The notes under the pieces were generated by a model. That model made no database searches and had not been told where the DNA came from. It worked only from the letters and a program-made list of their open reading frames with translations. This document shows, piece after piece, positions 52,016 to 59,343 of a stretch of DNA of 64,000 bases. Origin of the DNA: Cyanobium sp. Aljojuca 7A6 (lineage in GTDB: Bacteria; Cyanobacteriota; Cyanobacteriia; PCC-6307; Cyanobiaceae); NCBI RefSeq assembly GCF_024346455.1, contig NZ_JAGQCY010000001.1, positions 186,001-250,000 of the forward strand, written 5' to 3'. The first letter of the stretch is position 1, and the number at the start of each line of letters is the position of its first letter. A program made the translations under genes and the position numbers.

Positions 52016-53728
52016 ATGGACCGTTCTCTCCACCGGCCCTGCGAACATTCCGCCTCCCAGGTCCGACGCGACGCGACCTCAACGCCGGAGAAGCCGATAG
52101 AGATCGCACCCGGTGTTTGGTGGGTGGGTGTGCGGCTGGATAAGGATCATTTCCAGTGCCACACCTATTTCCTCGCCAACGGTTCGGAGGGGGTGCTGAT
52201 CGATCCTGGCTCGCCACTCACGATCGAAGGCACCCTGGCCAAGCTGCGAACCATCACCGATTTCGGAGCGATCCGCTGGCTCGTCTGTCACCACTCCGAT
52301 CCCGACATCTGCGCCGCCCTGCCCAGGCTGGGCGAAGTCCTGACACACCCTGAGATTCAGGTGGTGACGGAGTGGCGCGCCAATGCCCTGATCCGTCATT
52401 ACGGCCATCGTTTCTCCACCTACCTGGTGGAGCAGCACGACTGGTGCCTGCCCCTGCTGGGGGGTCGGCGGCTGGAATTCCAGCTGACCCCATACCTCCA
52501 TTTTCCGGGGGCCATGGTTTCGTACGACTCCCTCAGCCACACCCTGTTCTCTTCGGATCTGTTCGGAGGCTTCGTCCCCGACAGCAACGTGCTGGAGTCA
52601 GATGATGCGGCCTACATCATCGAGAACGCCCGGCCCTTCCATCAGCACTACATGCCGAGCAGGGAGCTGCTCAGCGCCGGCCTGGCCCGCATCCGCTCCC
52701 GCTGGCCGTGCATCGGGCGAATCGCCCCCCAGCACGGCCACATCGTTGCCGCCACCATTGTCGATGAGGTGTTCAGCGCCCTGGGCGCCATGGAGTGCGG
52801 CGTCTATTGCCTCGCCGACGCAGACATGGACCTGAAACGACTGCTCCGCATCGCCGAAGCGCGGCGGCGTCTGAACGACGTACTGGTGCATCAGAGCAGC
52901 CCCGTGGGGATGGTCCGGGCCATCGGCAACATCCTCGAATCCTCAGGCCAGGCCAGCGCCTGTGAACTGGCCGTGGAGATGCCCACCGATGGCTGGACCA
53001 CCTGGTCTGCCGATGACAGCCATCCCCAGCGGCGGAAGCCCCATGCGGGCTGGCATCAGATCTGCCTGCTCGGCCAGCCCGCCATGGTGCTGGCCATCCA
53101 GGGCCATGGTGCATCGCAGTTGTTCGATCCCGACATGGAAAAGATGTTGCGGGACTTCGCCGATTCAATGCGCCCCTGGCTCGACCATCTGCTGGAGGAA
53201 CAGCTCCAGGCCCGCGAGATGGCGGCACTCAACATCGCGGTCCTCTGCGATCCGCTCACGGGCCTGGCCAACCGGCGTGCCCTTGAAGAGGTGAAGCTGC
53301 CGTCCGCTTACTCCCTGATCGAGCTGGATCTCGACCATTTCAAGCAGGTCAACGACAGCTTCGGCCACGACGCCGGCGACCGGGTTCTTAAGCAATTGGC
53401 CCAGATTCTGAGGGAATCGGTGCGGGAGCAGGACCAGACCTTCCGCCTCGGCGGCGAGGAGTTCCTGGTGCTTCTGCCGGAGGCCGACCAGGCCACAGCC
53501 CTGCTGGTGGCCGAAAGGATCCGGCTCTCGGTGCGGCAACTCGATCTTGCCCGGGACGCCCCCGATGGCGGAATCACGGTCAGCCTGGGGGTGAGCACCA
53601 AGCCGGCCCAGCTCAGCTCCGATTTCTCCCAGCTGATGGGGCTGGCTGACCAGGCGCTCTATGCCGCCAAAGGGGAGGGCCGCGACCGGGTTTGCGCCGC
53701 CGATTCCCTGTCCCTGAGCAGCCGCTAA
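52016..53728 (+). CDS. Diguanylate cyclase fused to flavodiiron-like metallo-beta-lactamase (oxygen-binding di-iron) domain
   Basis: The 570-residue protein starts at ATG 52016. Residues about 30-290 form a metallo-beta-lactamase fold of the flavodiiron/ODP type. Candidate iron ligands are H93, D95 and D97 (HHSDPD), H162 (YLHFPGAMV), D181 (SSDLFGG) and H240 (PQHGHI). Their spacing is almost that of flavodiiron proteins, with no flavodoxin domain. A middle helical/GAF-sized region follows. The GGDEF domain has DPLTGLANRRALEE, the active GGEEF at 479-483, and an RxxD inhibitory site at 470-473 (REQD). It should make c-di-GMP under control of O2, NO or redox. It is divergent from the chlNBL side. 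Confidence 0.9.
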   Translation: MDRSLHRPCEHSASQVRRDATSTPEKPIEIAPGVWWVGVRLDKDHFQCHTYFLANGSEGVLIDPGSPLTIEGTLAKLRTITDFGAIRWLVCHHSDPDICAALPRLGEVLTHPEIQVVTEWRANALIRHYGHRFSTYLVEQHDWCLPLLGGRRLEFQLTPYLHFPGAMVSYDSLSHTLFSSDLFGGFVPDSNVLESDDAAYIIENARPFHQHYMPSRELLSAGLARIRSRWPCIGRIAPQHGHIVAATIVDEVFSALGAMECGVYCLADADMDLKRLLRIAEARRRLNDVLVHQSSPVGMVRAIGNILESSGQASACELAVEMPTDGWTTWSADDSHPQRRKPHAGWHQICLLGQPAMVLAIQGHGASQLFDPDMEKMLRDFADSMRPWLDHLLEEQLQAREMAALNIAVLCDPLTGLANRRALEEVKLPSAYSLIELDLDHFKQVNDSFGHDAGDRVLKQLAQILRESVREQDQTFRLGGEEFLVLLPEADQATALLVAERIRLSVRQLDLARDAPDGGITVSLGVSTKPAQLSSDFSQLMGLADQALYAAKGEGRDRVCAADSLSLSSR

Positions 53729-53871
53729 GCCGGGATCGCCCCTGGCAGCGCCCCACCCGGGAGTACCCTCCAATCCTGGACTGCCCCTGAAGGCGACCAG
53801 GGATCCCGGCGCTTCAACGACCCGGTGATCGACACGACCGTCCTCTCCGGGAGTTGGCGCCTGGCGCCGTG

Positions 53872-54672
53872 ATGGATTCGCAGGCTGCCCGTTCCTTCCT
53901 TCGCGACGATCGGTCGGACGCCAGAAGGCGGGCGGCGAACCTGCGCATCACCGGCACCGATGTGGGCGGCGAGGCCTCCGGGGCCAGTTGCGTGATCACC
54001 ACCGACAGCGAGGGCAGGCGCCTGGCGCGCCAGTCGAGCCATGTGCAGTCGATCGAGCTGCGCACCTACGTCTTCCTGGATTCCCTCCAGCCCCAGTTGG
54101 CCTCCTACATGGGCACGGTGTCCCATGGCTTCCTGCCGATTCCCGGCGATGCCTGCCTCTGGCTGGAGGTGTCCCCTGGCATGGCGGTGCACCGGGTCAC
54201 CGACATCGCCCTCAAGGCCAGCACGGTGCGGCTCGGCCAGATGGTGGTGGAGCGGGCCTTCGGCTCCCTGGCCCTTTACCACCGGGATCAGAGCAATGTG
54301 CTCCACTCCGGTGACGTGGTCCTGGAGGCCATCGGCAGCCGGGTGGAGCTGCGCAGCCGCTGTGAGGTGACCTGGACCGAGATCATCCGGGCGATCACCC
54401 CCGACCATGCCGTGCTGATCAACCGCCAGAACCGCCGCGGCTCGATGATCCAGGCCGGTATGAGCATGTTCATCCTCGAGACCGAGCCGGCCGGTTACGT
54501 GCTGATCGCCGCCAACGAGGCGGAGAAGGGCTCCAACATCACCGTGGTCGACGTCAAGGCCGTCGGTGCCTTCGGCCGCCTCACCCTGGCGGGCAAGGAG
54601 GGCGATGTGGAAGAGGCCGCCGCCGCCGCCATGCGCGCCGTGGCCCAGATCAATGCCGGCGCTGGCGCCTGA
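53872..54672 (+). CDS. csoS1D: Carboxysome shell protein CsoS1D (tandem BMC)
   Basis: CsoS1D forms pseudohexameric trimers that stack and gate a large pore in the alpha-carboxysome shell. The 266-residue product has a disordered start of about 45 residues and two BMC-like halves: [20 protein letters not shown], and [20 protein letters not shown] with [10 protein letters not shown] at the end. The gating pair Glu-Arg is seen at residues 127-128 (MVVERAFGS). The ATG at 53872 gives the normal length. The 143 bases upstream hold no gene. It is convergent with rdgB. Confidence 0.95.
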   Translation: MDSQAARSFLRDDRSDARRRAANLRITGTDVGGEASGASCVITTDSEGRRLARQSSHVQSIELRTYVFLDSLQPQLASYMGTVSHGFLPIPGDACLWLEVSPGMAVHRVTDIALKASTVRLGQMVVERAFGSLALYHRDQSNVLHSGDVVLEAIGSRVELRSRCEVTWTEIIRAITPDHAVLINRQNRRGSMIQAGMSMFILETEPAGYVLIAANEAEKGSNITVVDVKAVGAFGRLTLAGKEGDVEEAAAAAMRAVAQINAGAGA

Positions 54673-54676
54673 ACGC

Positions 54677-55249
54677 TCAGCCCAGGCCCAGCAGACGTTT
54701 CAGACCCGGGGCCATCGCCCGGGCCGCCTTGCCACGGCTGCCCAGCCGGCTCTTGAGGTGCTCGCCCATCTCGGCATAGCTGCAACCGGCTTCGCGCACG
54801 TGGAACAGCGGGTCATAGCCGCCGCCATGGCCCGAAGGCTGGCGCAGGATCAGCCCGCGGCAGAGCCCCTCCGACTCCAGCACCACCGCACCGGACGGGT
54901 CGGCCAGGGCCATGGCGCTCACGAAGGTGCCGCCGCGGTAGAGGGAGTCGCCAAGCTCCTGCAGCAGCCGGTGGATCTTCTCGTGGTCGGTGGGTGCATA
55001 GCGGGCCGAGTACAGGCCGGGGCGGCCATCGAGGGCATCCACCTCCAGACCCGAATCGTCGCCCAGCGACCAGCAGCCGGTGAGGGCGGCCACGGTGGAG
55101 GCCTTCAGACGGGCATTTTCCGCATAGGTATGGCCGGTCTCCTCGATCTCCAGATCCTTCGGTTGCTGCCTGACCTCCAGACCCACCTCGTCGAGCATGG
55201 CCGTGATTTCGGCCACCTTGTGGGGGTTGCCGCTGGCGATGACCAGCAC
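54677..55249 (-). CDS. rdgB: Non-canonical purine NTP pyrophosphatase (Ham1/RdgB)
   Basis: The enzyme removes ITP, dITP and XTP from nucleotide pools. The product (about 190 residues) has the opening VLVIASGNPHKVAEITAMLD, the metal/substrate segments GHTYAENARLKAS and LGDDSGLEVDALDGRPGLYS near 65, and SGHGGGYDPLFHV near 145. GTG 55249 was chosen at the first strand; TTG 55273 would add eight residues. The gene lies inside the carboxysome/bicarbonate-uptake block but on the opposite strand, an association I recall from picocyanobacteria. Confidence 0.95.
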   Translation of the reverse strand: MLVIASGNPHKVAEITAMLDEVGLEVRQQPKDLEIEETGHTYAENARLKASTVAALTGCWSLGDDSGLEVDALDGRPGLYSARYAPTDHEKIHRLLQELGDSLYRGGTFVSAMALADPSGAVVLESEGLCRGLILRQPSGHGGGYDPLFHVREAGCSYAEMGEHLKSRLGSRGKAARAMAPGLKRLLGLG

Positions 55250-55508
55250 CGGGTGGGAAGGGGAGAGGAACAAACCAGGCCCACGGGGGGCCCCATTGTG
55301 GTGCAGAGCGGTAGGCCGGGCGCTGAAGGGGTGGGACAGGACGGGTTGAACAGTCCACCCCCGGAAAACTCCAGGGTTCCTGCCCCGGGCGGACGCTAGG
55401 GACTTCGCCGGCGATCGGACGACACGGGGGGCAACGTTGCGCGACCGGTGACGGCCTGCAGCCGCTTCCGCCCCTAGGTTTCCTCCACCCTTTGGGCCCC
55501 GGAGGGCA

Positions 55509-56525
55509 ATGCAGTCGAGCCTGGTCCTACAGAACCTGCTCTCCGCGCCGGTGCTGTTCTTCTTCCTGGGCATCCTCGGTGTGTTGGTGGGCTCCGACCT
55601 GGAGATCCCCTCCCCACTGCCCAAGCTGTTCTCCCTCTACCTGCTGCTGGCGATCGGCTTCAAGGGGGGCATGGAGCTGGCCCACAGCGGCCTCGGCCCC
55701 CAGGTGCTGCTGACGATCGGGGCGGCGGTGCTGATGTCGCTGCTGGTGCCCCTGACCAGCTTCCTGTTCCTGCGACTACGCCTTGATGGTTACAACGCCG
55801 CCGCCATCGCCGCTTCCTACGGCTCGATCAGTGCCGTCACCTTCATCACCGCCGAGAGCTTCCTCAATGTTCTGGAGGTGAACTTCGACGGCTTCATGGT
55901 GGCGGCCCTGGCCCTGATGGAGTCGCCGGCGATCGTGGTGGGAGTGATCCTGGCCAGACTTTCGGCCCCCGCGGAGGAGGCGGAGACGGCTGGGGAGGCG
56001 GAGGATGGCGGGGGCAGTCTGCGCTGGCGGGAAATTCTCCAGGAGGCCTTTCTCAACGGCTCCGTCTATCTGCTGATCGGCAGCCTGGTGATCGGCTATG
56101 TGGTGGCCGCCTACAGCCCTGCGGGGTTGGAGAAGATGGATCCCTTCACCGAAAAACTCTTTTATGGCGCCCTCTGTTTCTTCCTGCTCGACATGGGCAT
56201 CGTGGCGGCACAGCGGCTGCGGGACCTGCGCCAGACGGGGGCGTTTCTGATCGGGTTCTCCCTGCTGGCCCCCCCTGTGCATGCCCTGGTGGGGCTGCTG
56301 GTGAGTGTCCTGCTGGGCCTGAGCCAGGGCAACACCCTGCTGTTCATGGTGCTCTGCGCCAGCGCCTCCTACATCGCCGTGCCGGCGGCGATGCGCATGA
56401 CCGTCCCCCAGGCCAATCCAAGCCTGTACATCTCCACGGCCCTGGGTCTCACCTTCCCCTTCAATGTGGTGGTCGGGATTCCCCTCTACATGGCGCTGAC
56501 CCGACACTTCATCCCCGTCGGCTGA
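55509..56525 (+). CDS. sbtA: Sodium-dependent bicarbonate transporter SbtA
   Basis: SbtA is a high-affinity Na+/HCO3- symporter of the plasma membrane. The 338-residue product has ten apparent spans in two inverted halves. Family segments are LLLAIGFKGGMELAHSG, AIAASYGSISAVTFITAESF and ASASYIAVPAAMRMTVPQAN, the last two at the substrate/sodium site. The central cytoplasmic loop (about 155-175) is acidic. A good ribosome-binding site (GGAGG at 55501-55505) precedes ATG 55509. The 259-base gap before it should hold the promoter, and sbtB follows. Confidence 0.96.
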   Translation: MQSSLVLQNLLSAPVLFFFLGILGVLVGSDLEIPSPLPKLFSLYLLLAIGFKGGMELAHSGLGPQVLLTIGAAVLMSLLVPLTSFLFLRLRLDGYNAAAIAASYGSISAVTFITAESFLNVLEVNFDGFMVAALALMESPAIVVGVILARLSAPAEEAETAGEAEDGGGSLRWREILQEAFLNGSVYLLIGSLVIGYVVAAYSPAGLEKMDPFTEKLFYGALCFFLLDMGIVAAQRLRDLRQTGAFLIGFSLLAPPVHALVGLLVSVLLGLSQGNTLLFMVLCASASYIAVPAAMRMTVPQANPSLYISTALGLTFPFNVVVGIPLYMALTRHFIPVG

Positions 56526-56571
56526 GCCCAGGCTCCATGCCATTGCCTCGCCGAACCTTCGCCCCATCACC

Positions 56572-56853
56572 ATGAAGCGAATCGATCTGTTTCTCAGCGA
56601 ACGGGAGTTGAACCGGGTCTGCAAGGCCATCACCGCGGCCGGCGCCAAGGGCTACTCGGTGATGCGGCATGTGACCGGCATGGGGCCGTCCGGGGAGATC
56701 TCTGAAGGGATGGATTTCAGCGGGCTGGGGGCCAATGCCCACGTGATCGTGTTCGTGGAGGACGCCCTGCTGGCGGCCATGGGCAAGGCCCTGCGGCCCC
56801 TGCTGAAGCGCTACGGCGGGGTGGGCTTCGTCTCGAGCGCCGAGCCCCTCTGA
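56572..56853 (+). CDS. sbtB: SbtB, PII-like regulator of SbtA (short form)
   Basis: SbtB binds SbtA and adenine nucleotides to close bicarbonate uptake. The 93-residue product has the PII fold: MKRIDLFLSERELNRVCKAI, then a T-loop region around MRHVTGMGPSGEISEG, then HVIVFVEDALLAAMGKALRP. It ends VGFVSSAEPL, without the C-terminal Cys-Gly-Pro-x-Gly-Cys redox loop seen in the well-studied Synechocystis protein. That redox control step is therefore probably absent. It is 46 bases after sbtA and 200 bases before csoS1. Confidence 0.93.
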   Translation: MKRIDLFLSERELNRVCKAITAAGAKGYSVMRHVTGMGPSGEISEGMDFSGLGANAHVIVFVEDALLAAMGKALRPLLKRYGGVGFVSSAEPL

Positions 56854-56896
56854 GCCCCAGGGAAACCCCAGCGCGGCCATGGTGGGAGCAGCGATC

Positions 56897-56911
56897 AAGC
56901 AAAGTTTGCTT
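56897..56911. promoter_or_regulatory. Perfect palindrome in the sbtB-csoS1 gap
   Basis: The 15-base sequence AAGCAAAGTTTGCTT is a perfect inverted repeat (7+1+7) in a locally AT-richer stretch, 44 bases after sbtB and about 142 before the csoS1 start. A one-base centre cannot form a hairpin, so a dimeric protein site is more likely than a terminator. A LysR-type regulator (CcmR/CbbR group) is a candidate, but no protein evidence is in the window. Confidence 0.5.
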
Positions 56912-57053
56912 TTTGTGTTGCACTGATCAGCTGCCCTTATCAGCCGATCGCGAAACCATGATGGCCGCCGGGCTCCCAATCGCTTGACGGAGGGTTTGAC
57001 GGAGGAGCAAGGTTGCACACGAACATTCCACCCCCCTCCTCCAGGAGCAGGTA

Positions 57054-57365
57054 ATGGCAAACGAAACCATGGGCATCGCCCTCGGCATGATCGAGACACG
57101 CGGTCTGGTCCCCGCCATCGAAGCGGCTGACGCCATGACCAAAGCCGCCGAAGTGCGCCTCATCGGTCGCGAATTCGTCGGAGGCGGCTATGTGACCGTC
57201 CTGGTGCGGGGTGAAACCGGTGCCGTCAACGCCGCCGTCCGCGCCGGCGCTGACGCCTGCGAGCGGGTTGGTGACGGCCTGGTGGCCGCCCACATCATCG
57301 CCCGTCCCCACCGTGAAGTGGAGCCGGCGCTGAACAGCAGCTTCGGCCTGGGATCGAAGGACTGA
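57054..57365 (+). CDS. csoS1: Major carboxysome shell hexamer protein CsoS1
   Basis: This single-BMC-domain protein makes the facets of the alpha-carboxysome. The 103-residue product reads GIALGMIETRGLVPAIEAAD and GREFVGGGYVTVLVRGETGA, with the pore Gly stretch GREFVGGG, and AAHIIARPHREVEPAL at the end. It has a good ribosome-binding site, AGGAG at 57043-57047. It is the first gene of the operon csoS1-cbbL-cbbS-csoS2-csoSCA-csoS4A-csoS4B, with 51 bases before cbbL. Confidence 0.98.
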   Translation: MANETMGIALGMIETRGLVPAIEAADAMTKAAEVRLIGREFVGGGYVTVLVRGETGAVNAAVRAGADACERVGDGLVAAHIIARPHREVEPALNSSFGLGSKD

Positions 57366-57416
57366 GCGGTCAAGGCGACCCTCTGATTTTTCATCCGAAC
57401 CCATCCGAACAATCCC

Positions 57417-58829
57417 ATGAGCAAGAAGTACGACGCCGGGGTCAAGGAGTACCGCGACACTTACTGGACTCCCGATTACATCCCCCTCGACACCGACCTG
57501 CTGGCCTGCTTCAAGTGCACCGGCCAGGAAGGTGTGCCCAAGGAAGAAGTGGCTGCCGCCGTGGCCGCCGAATCCTCCACAGGCACCTGGTCCACTGTGT
57601 GGTCCGAGCTCCTCACCGATCTCGACTTCTACAAGGGCCGCTGCTATCGCATCGAAGACGTCCCTGGTGACAAGGAGTCGTTCTATGCCTTCATCGCCTA
57701 CCCCCTCGACCTGTTCGAAGAAGGCTCGGTGACCAACGTGCTCACCTCCCTGGTGGGCAACGTGTTCGGCTTCAAAGCCCTGCGTCACCTGCGTCTGGAA
57801 GACATCCGCTTCCCGATGGCCTTCATCAAGACCTGCCCTGGCCCGCCGAACGGCATCTGCGTCGAGCGCGACCGGATGAACAAGTACGGCCGTCCCCTGC
57901 TGGGTTGCACCATCAAGCCGAAGCTCGGCCTTTCCGGCAAGAACTACGGCCGGGTGGTCTACGAATGCCTCCGCGGTGGCCTCGACTTCACCAAGGACGA
58001 CGAGAACATCAACTCCCAGCCCTTCCAGCGCTGGCAGAACCGTTTCGAGTTCGTGGCCGAAGCCGTCCAGCTCGCCCAGGAAGAAACCGGCGAGAAGAAG
58101 GGGCACTACCTCAACTGCACCGCCGCCACTCCTGAGGAGATGTACGAGCGGGCTGAGTTCGCCAAGGAACTCGGGCAGCCGATCATCATGCACGACTACA
58201 TCACCGGTGGCTTCACGGCCAACACCGGTCTGTCGAAGTGGTGCCGCAAGAACGGCATGCTGCTGCACATCCACCGGGCCATGCACGCGGTGATCGACCG
58301 CCATCCCAAGCACGGCATCCACTTCCGGGTGCTGGCCAAGTGCCTGCGCCTCTCCGGTGGCGACCAACTGCACACCGGCACCGTGGTGGGCAAGCTCGAG
58401 GGTGACCGCCAGACCACCCTGGGCTTCATCGACCAGCTGCGCGAATCCTTCATCCCCGAAGACCGCACCCGCGGCAACTTCTTCGATCAGGACTGGGGTT
58501 CGATGCCCGGCGTCTTCGCCGTGGCCTCCGGCGGCATCCACGTGTGGCACATGCCTGCCCTGGTCGCCATCTTCGGTGACGACTCCGTACTCCAGTTCGG
58601 TGGTGGCACCCACGGTCACCCCTGGGGCTCGGCCGCCGGCGCCGCCGCCAACCGGGTGGCCCTGGAAGCCTGCGTCAAGGCCCGCAACGCCGGCCGCGAG
58701 ATCGAGAAGGAAGGCCGCGACATCCTCATGGAAGCCGCCAAGCACAGCCCCGAGCTGGCCATCGCCCTCGAGACCTGGAAGGAGATCAAGTTCGAGTTCG
58801 ACACCGTCGACAAGCTCGACGTCGGCTGA
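57417..58829 (+). CDS. cbbL: RuBisCO large subunit, form IA
   Basis: This is the catalytic subunit of CO2 fixation, packed in carboxysomes. The 470-residue product has the active-site segments [13 protein letters not shown] (catalytic Lys) and [16 protein letters not shown] with the carbamylated Lys and metal-binding Asp/Glu. [35 protein letters not shown] and loop 6 follow. The opening [20 protein letters not shown] is typical of form IA, in line with its place beside CsoS2. The 51-base leader has two direct CATCCGAAC repeats. Confidence 0.99.
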   Translation: MSKKYDAGVKEYRDTYWTPDYIPLDTDLLACFKCTGQEGVPKEEVAAAVAAESSTGTWSTVWSELLTDLDFYKGRCYRIEDVPGDKESFYAFIAYPLDLFEEGSVTNVLTSLVGNVFGFKALRHLRLEDIRFPMAFIKTCPGPPNGICVERDRMNKYGRPLLGCTIKPKLGLSGKNYGRVVYECLRGGLDFTKDDENINSQPFQRWQNRFEFVAEAVQLAQEETGEKKGHYLNCTAATPEEMYERAEFAKELGQPIIMHDYITGGFTANTGLSKWCRKNGMLLHIHRAMHAVIDRHPKHGIHFRVLAKCLRLSGGDQLHTGTVVGKLEGDRQTTLGFIDQLRESFIPEDRTRGNFFDQDWGSMPGVFAVASGGIHVWHMPALVAIFGDDSVLQFGGGTHGHPWGSAAGAAANRVALEACVKARNAGREIEKEGRDILMEAAKHSPELAIALETWKEIKFEFDTVDKLDVG

Positions 58830-58856
58830 GCCGACACACGGCCCCCTGCCTTGCCA

Positions 58857-58892
58857 CCGCTGACCGAAGGTGCACCCACCGGAGGTCAGCGG
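58857..58892. promoter_or_regulatory. Stem-loop between cbbL and cbbS
   Basis: A perfect 9-base inverted repeat, CCGCTGACC (58857-58865) and GGTCAGCGG (58884-58892), encloses 18 bases that themselves contain the palindrome GGTGCACC. It lies 28 bases after the cbbL stop and ends 37 bases before the cbbS start. No U-run follows, so an RNA stability or processing element is more likely than full termination. Confidence 0.6.
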
Positions 58893-58929
58893 AGCTGGGC
58901 TTCCCATCCCATTCCCCACAAGGATCCCC

Positions 58930-59271
58930 ATGCCCTTCAAGAGCACCGTGGGTGACTATCAAACAGTCGCCACCCTGGAGACCTTCGGCTTCCTCCCGCC
59001 GATGACCCAGGACGAGATCTATGACCAGATCGCCTACATCATTGCCCAGGGCTGGAGCCCCCTGGTTGAGCACGTTCACCCCAGCCGCTCCATGGCCACC
59101 TACTGGTCGTTCTGGAAGCTGCCCTTCTTCGGTGAGAAGGATCTCGGCGTGATCGTCAACGAACTGGAGTCCTGCCACCGGGCCTATCCAGACCACCACG
59201 TGCGCCTCGTGGGCTACGACGCCTACACCCAGAGTCAGGGTGCCTGCTTCGTCGTGTTCGAAGGCCGCTGA
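58930..59271 (+). CDS. cbbS: RuBisCO small subunit, form IA
   Basis: The 113-residue product caps the L8 core of RuBisCO. It reads TLETFGFLPPMTQDEIYDQI, then ARM-like WSPLVEHVHPSRSMATYWSF and WKLPFFGEKDLGVIVNELES, ending GACFVVFEGR. All are usual form I small-subunit features. It has the short A/B loop of the form IA type. The ATG at 58930 follows AAGGA. It is flanked by inverted repeats on both sides. Confidence 0.98.
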   Translation: MPFKSTVGDYQTVATLETFGFLPPMTQDEIYDQIAYIIAQGWSPLVEHVHPSRSMATYWSFWKLPFFGEKDLGVIVNELESCHRAYPDHHVRLVGYDAYTQSQGACFVVFEGR

Positions 59272-59286
59272 TCCAGCGGTCCCAGC

Positions 59287-59311
59287 GGATCCCGGCCGGC
59301 GGCCGGGGTCC
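59287..59311. promoter_or_regulatory. Strong GC hairpin between cbbS and csoS2
   Basis: GGATCCCGGCC and GGCCGGGGTCC pair over 11 positions (one G-T) around a three-base loop, 15 bases after the cbbS stop. It is followed by CATCACTTCTGATC, not a U-run, so it probably attenuates or protects the 3' end of the cbbLS message rather than stopping all transcription into csoS2. Confidence 0.65.
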
Positions 59312-59343
59312 ATCACTTCTGATCATCCATTCACGGGGCGGAC

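Noticed and set aside
56940-58946. A 668-codon open frame antisense to csoS1 and cbbL
   Set aside because: The sense strand encodes RuBisCO and a BMC protein. The antisense product has no recognisable domain.
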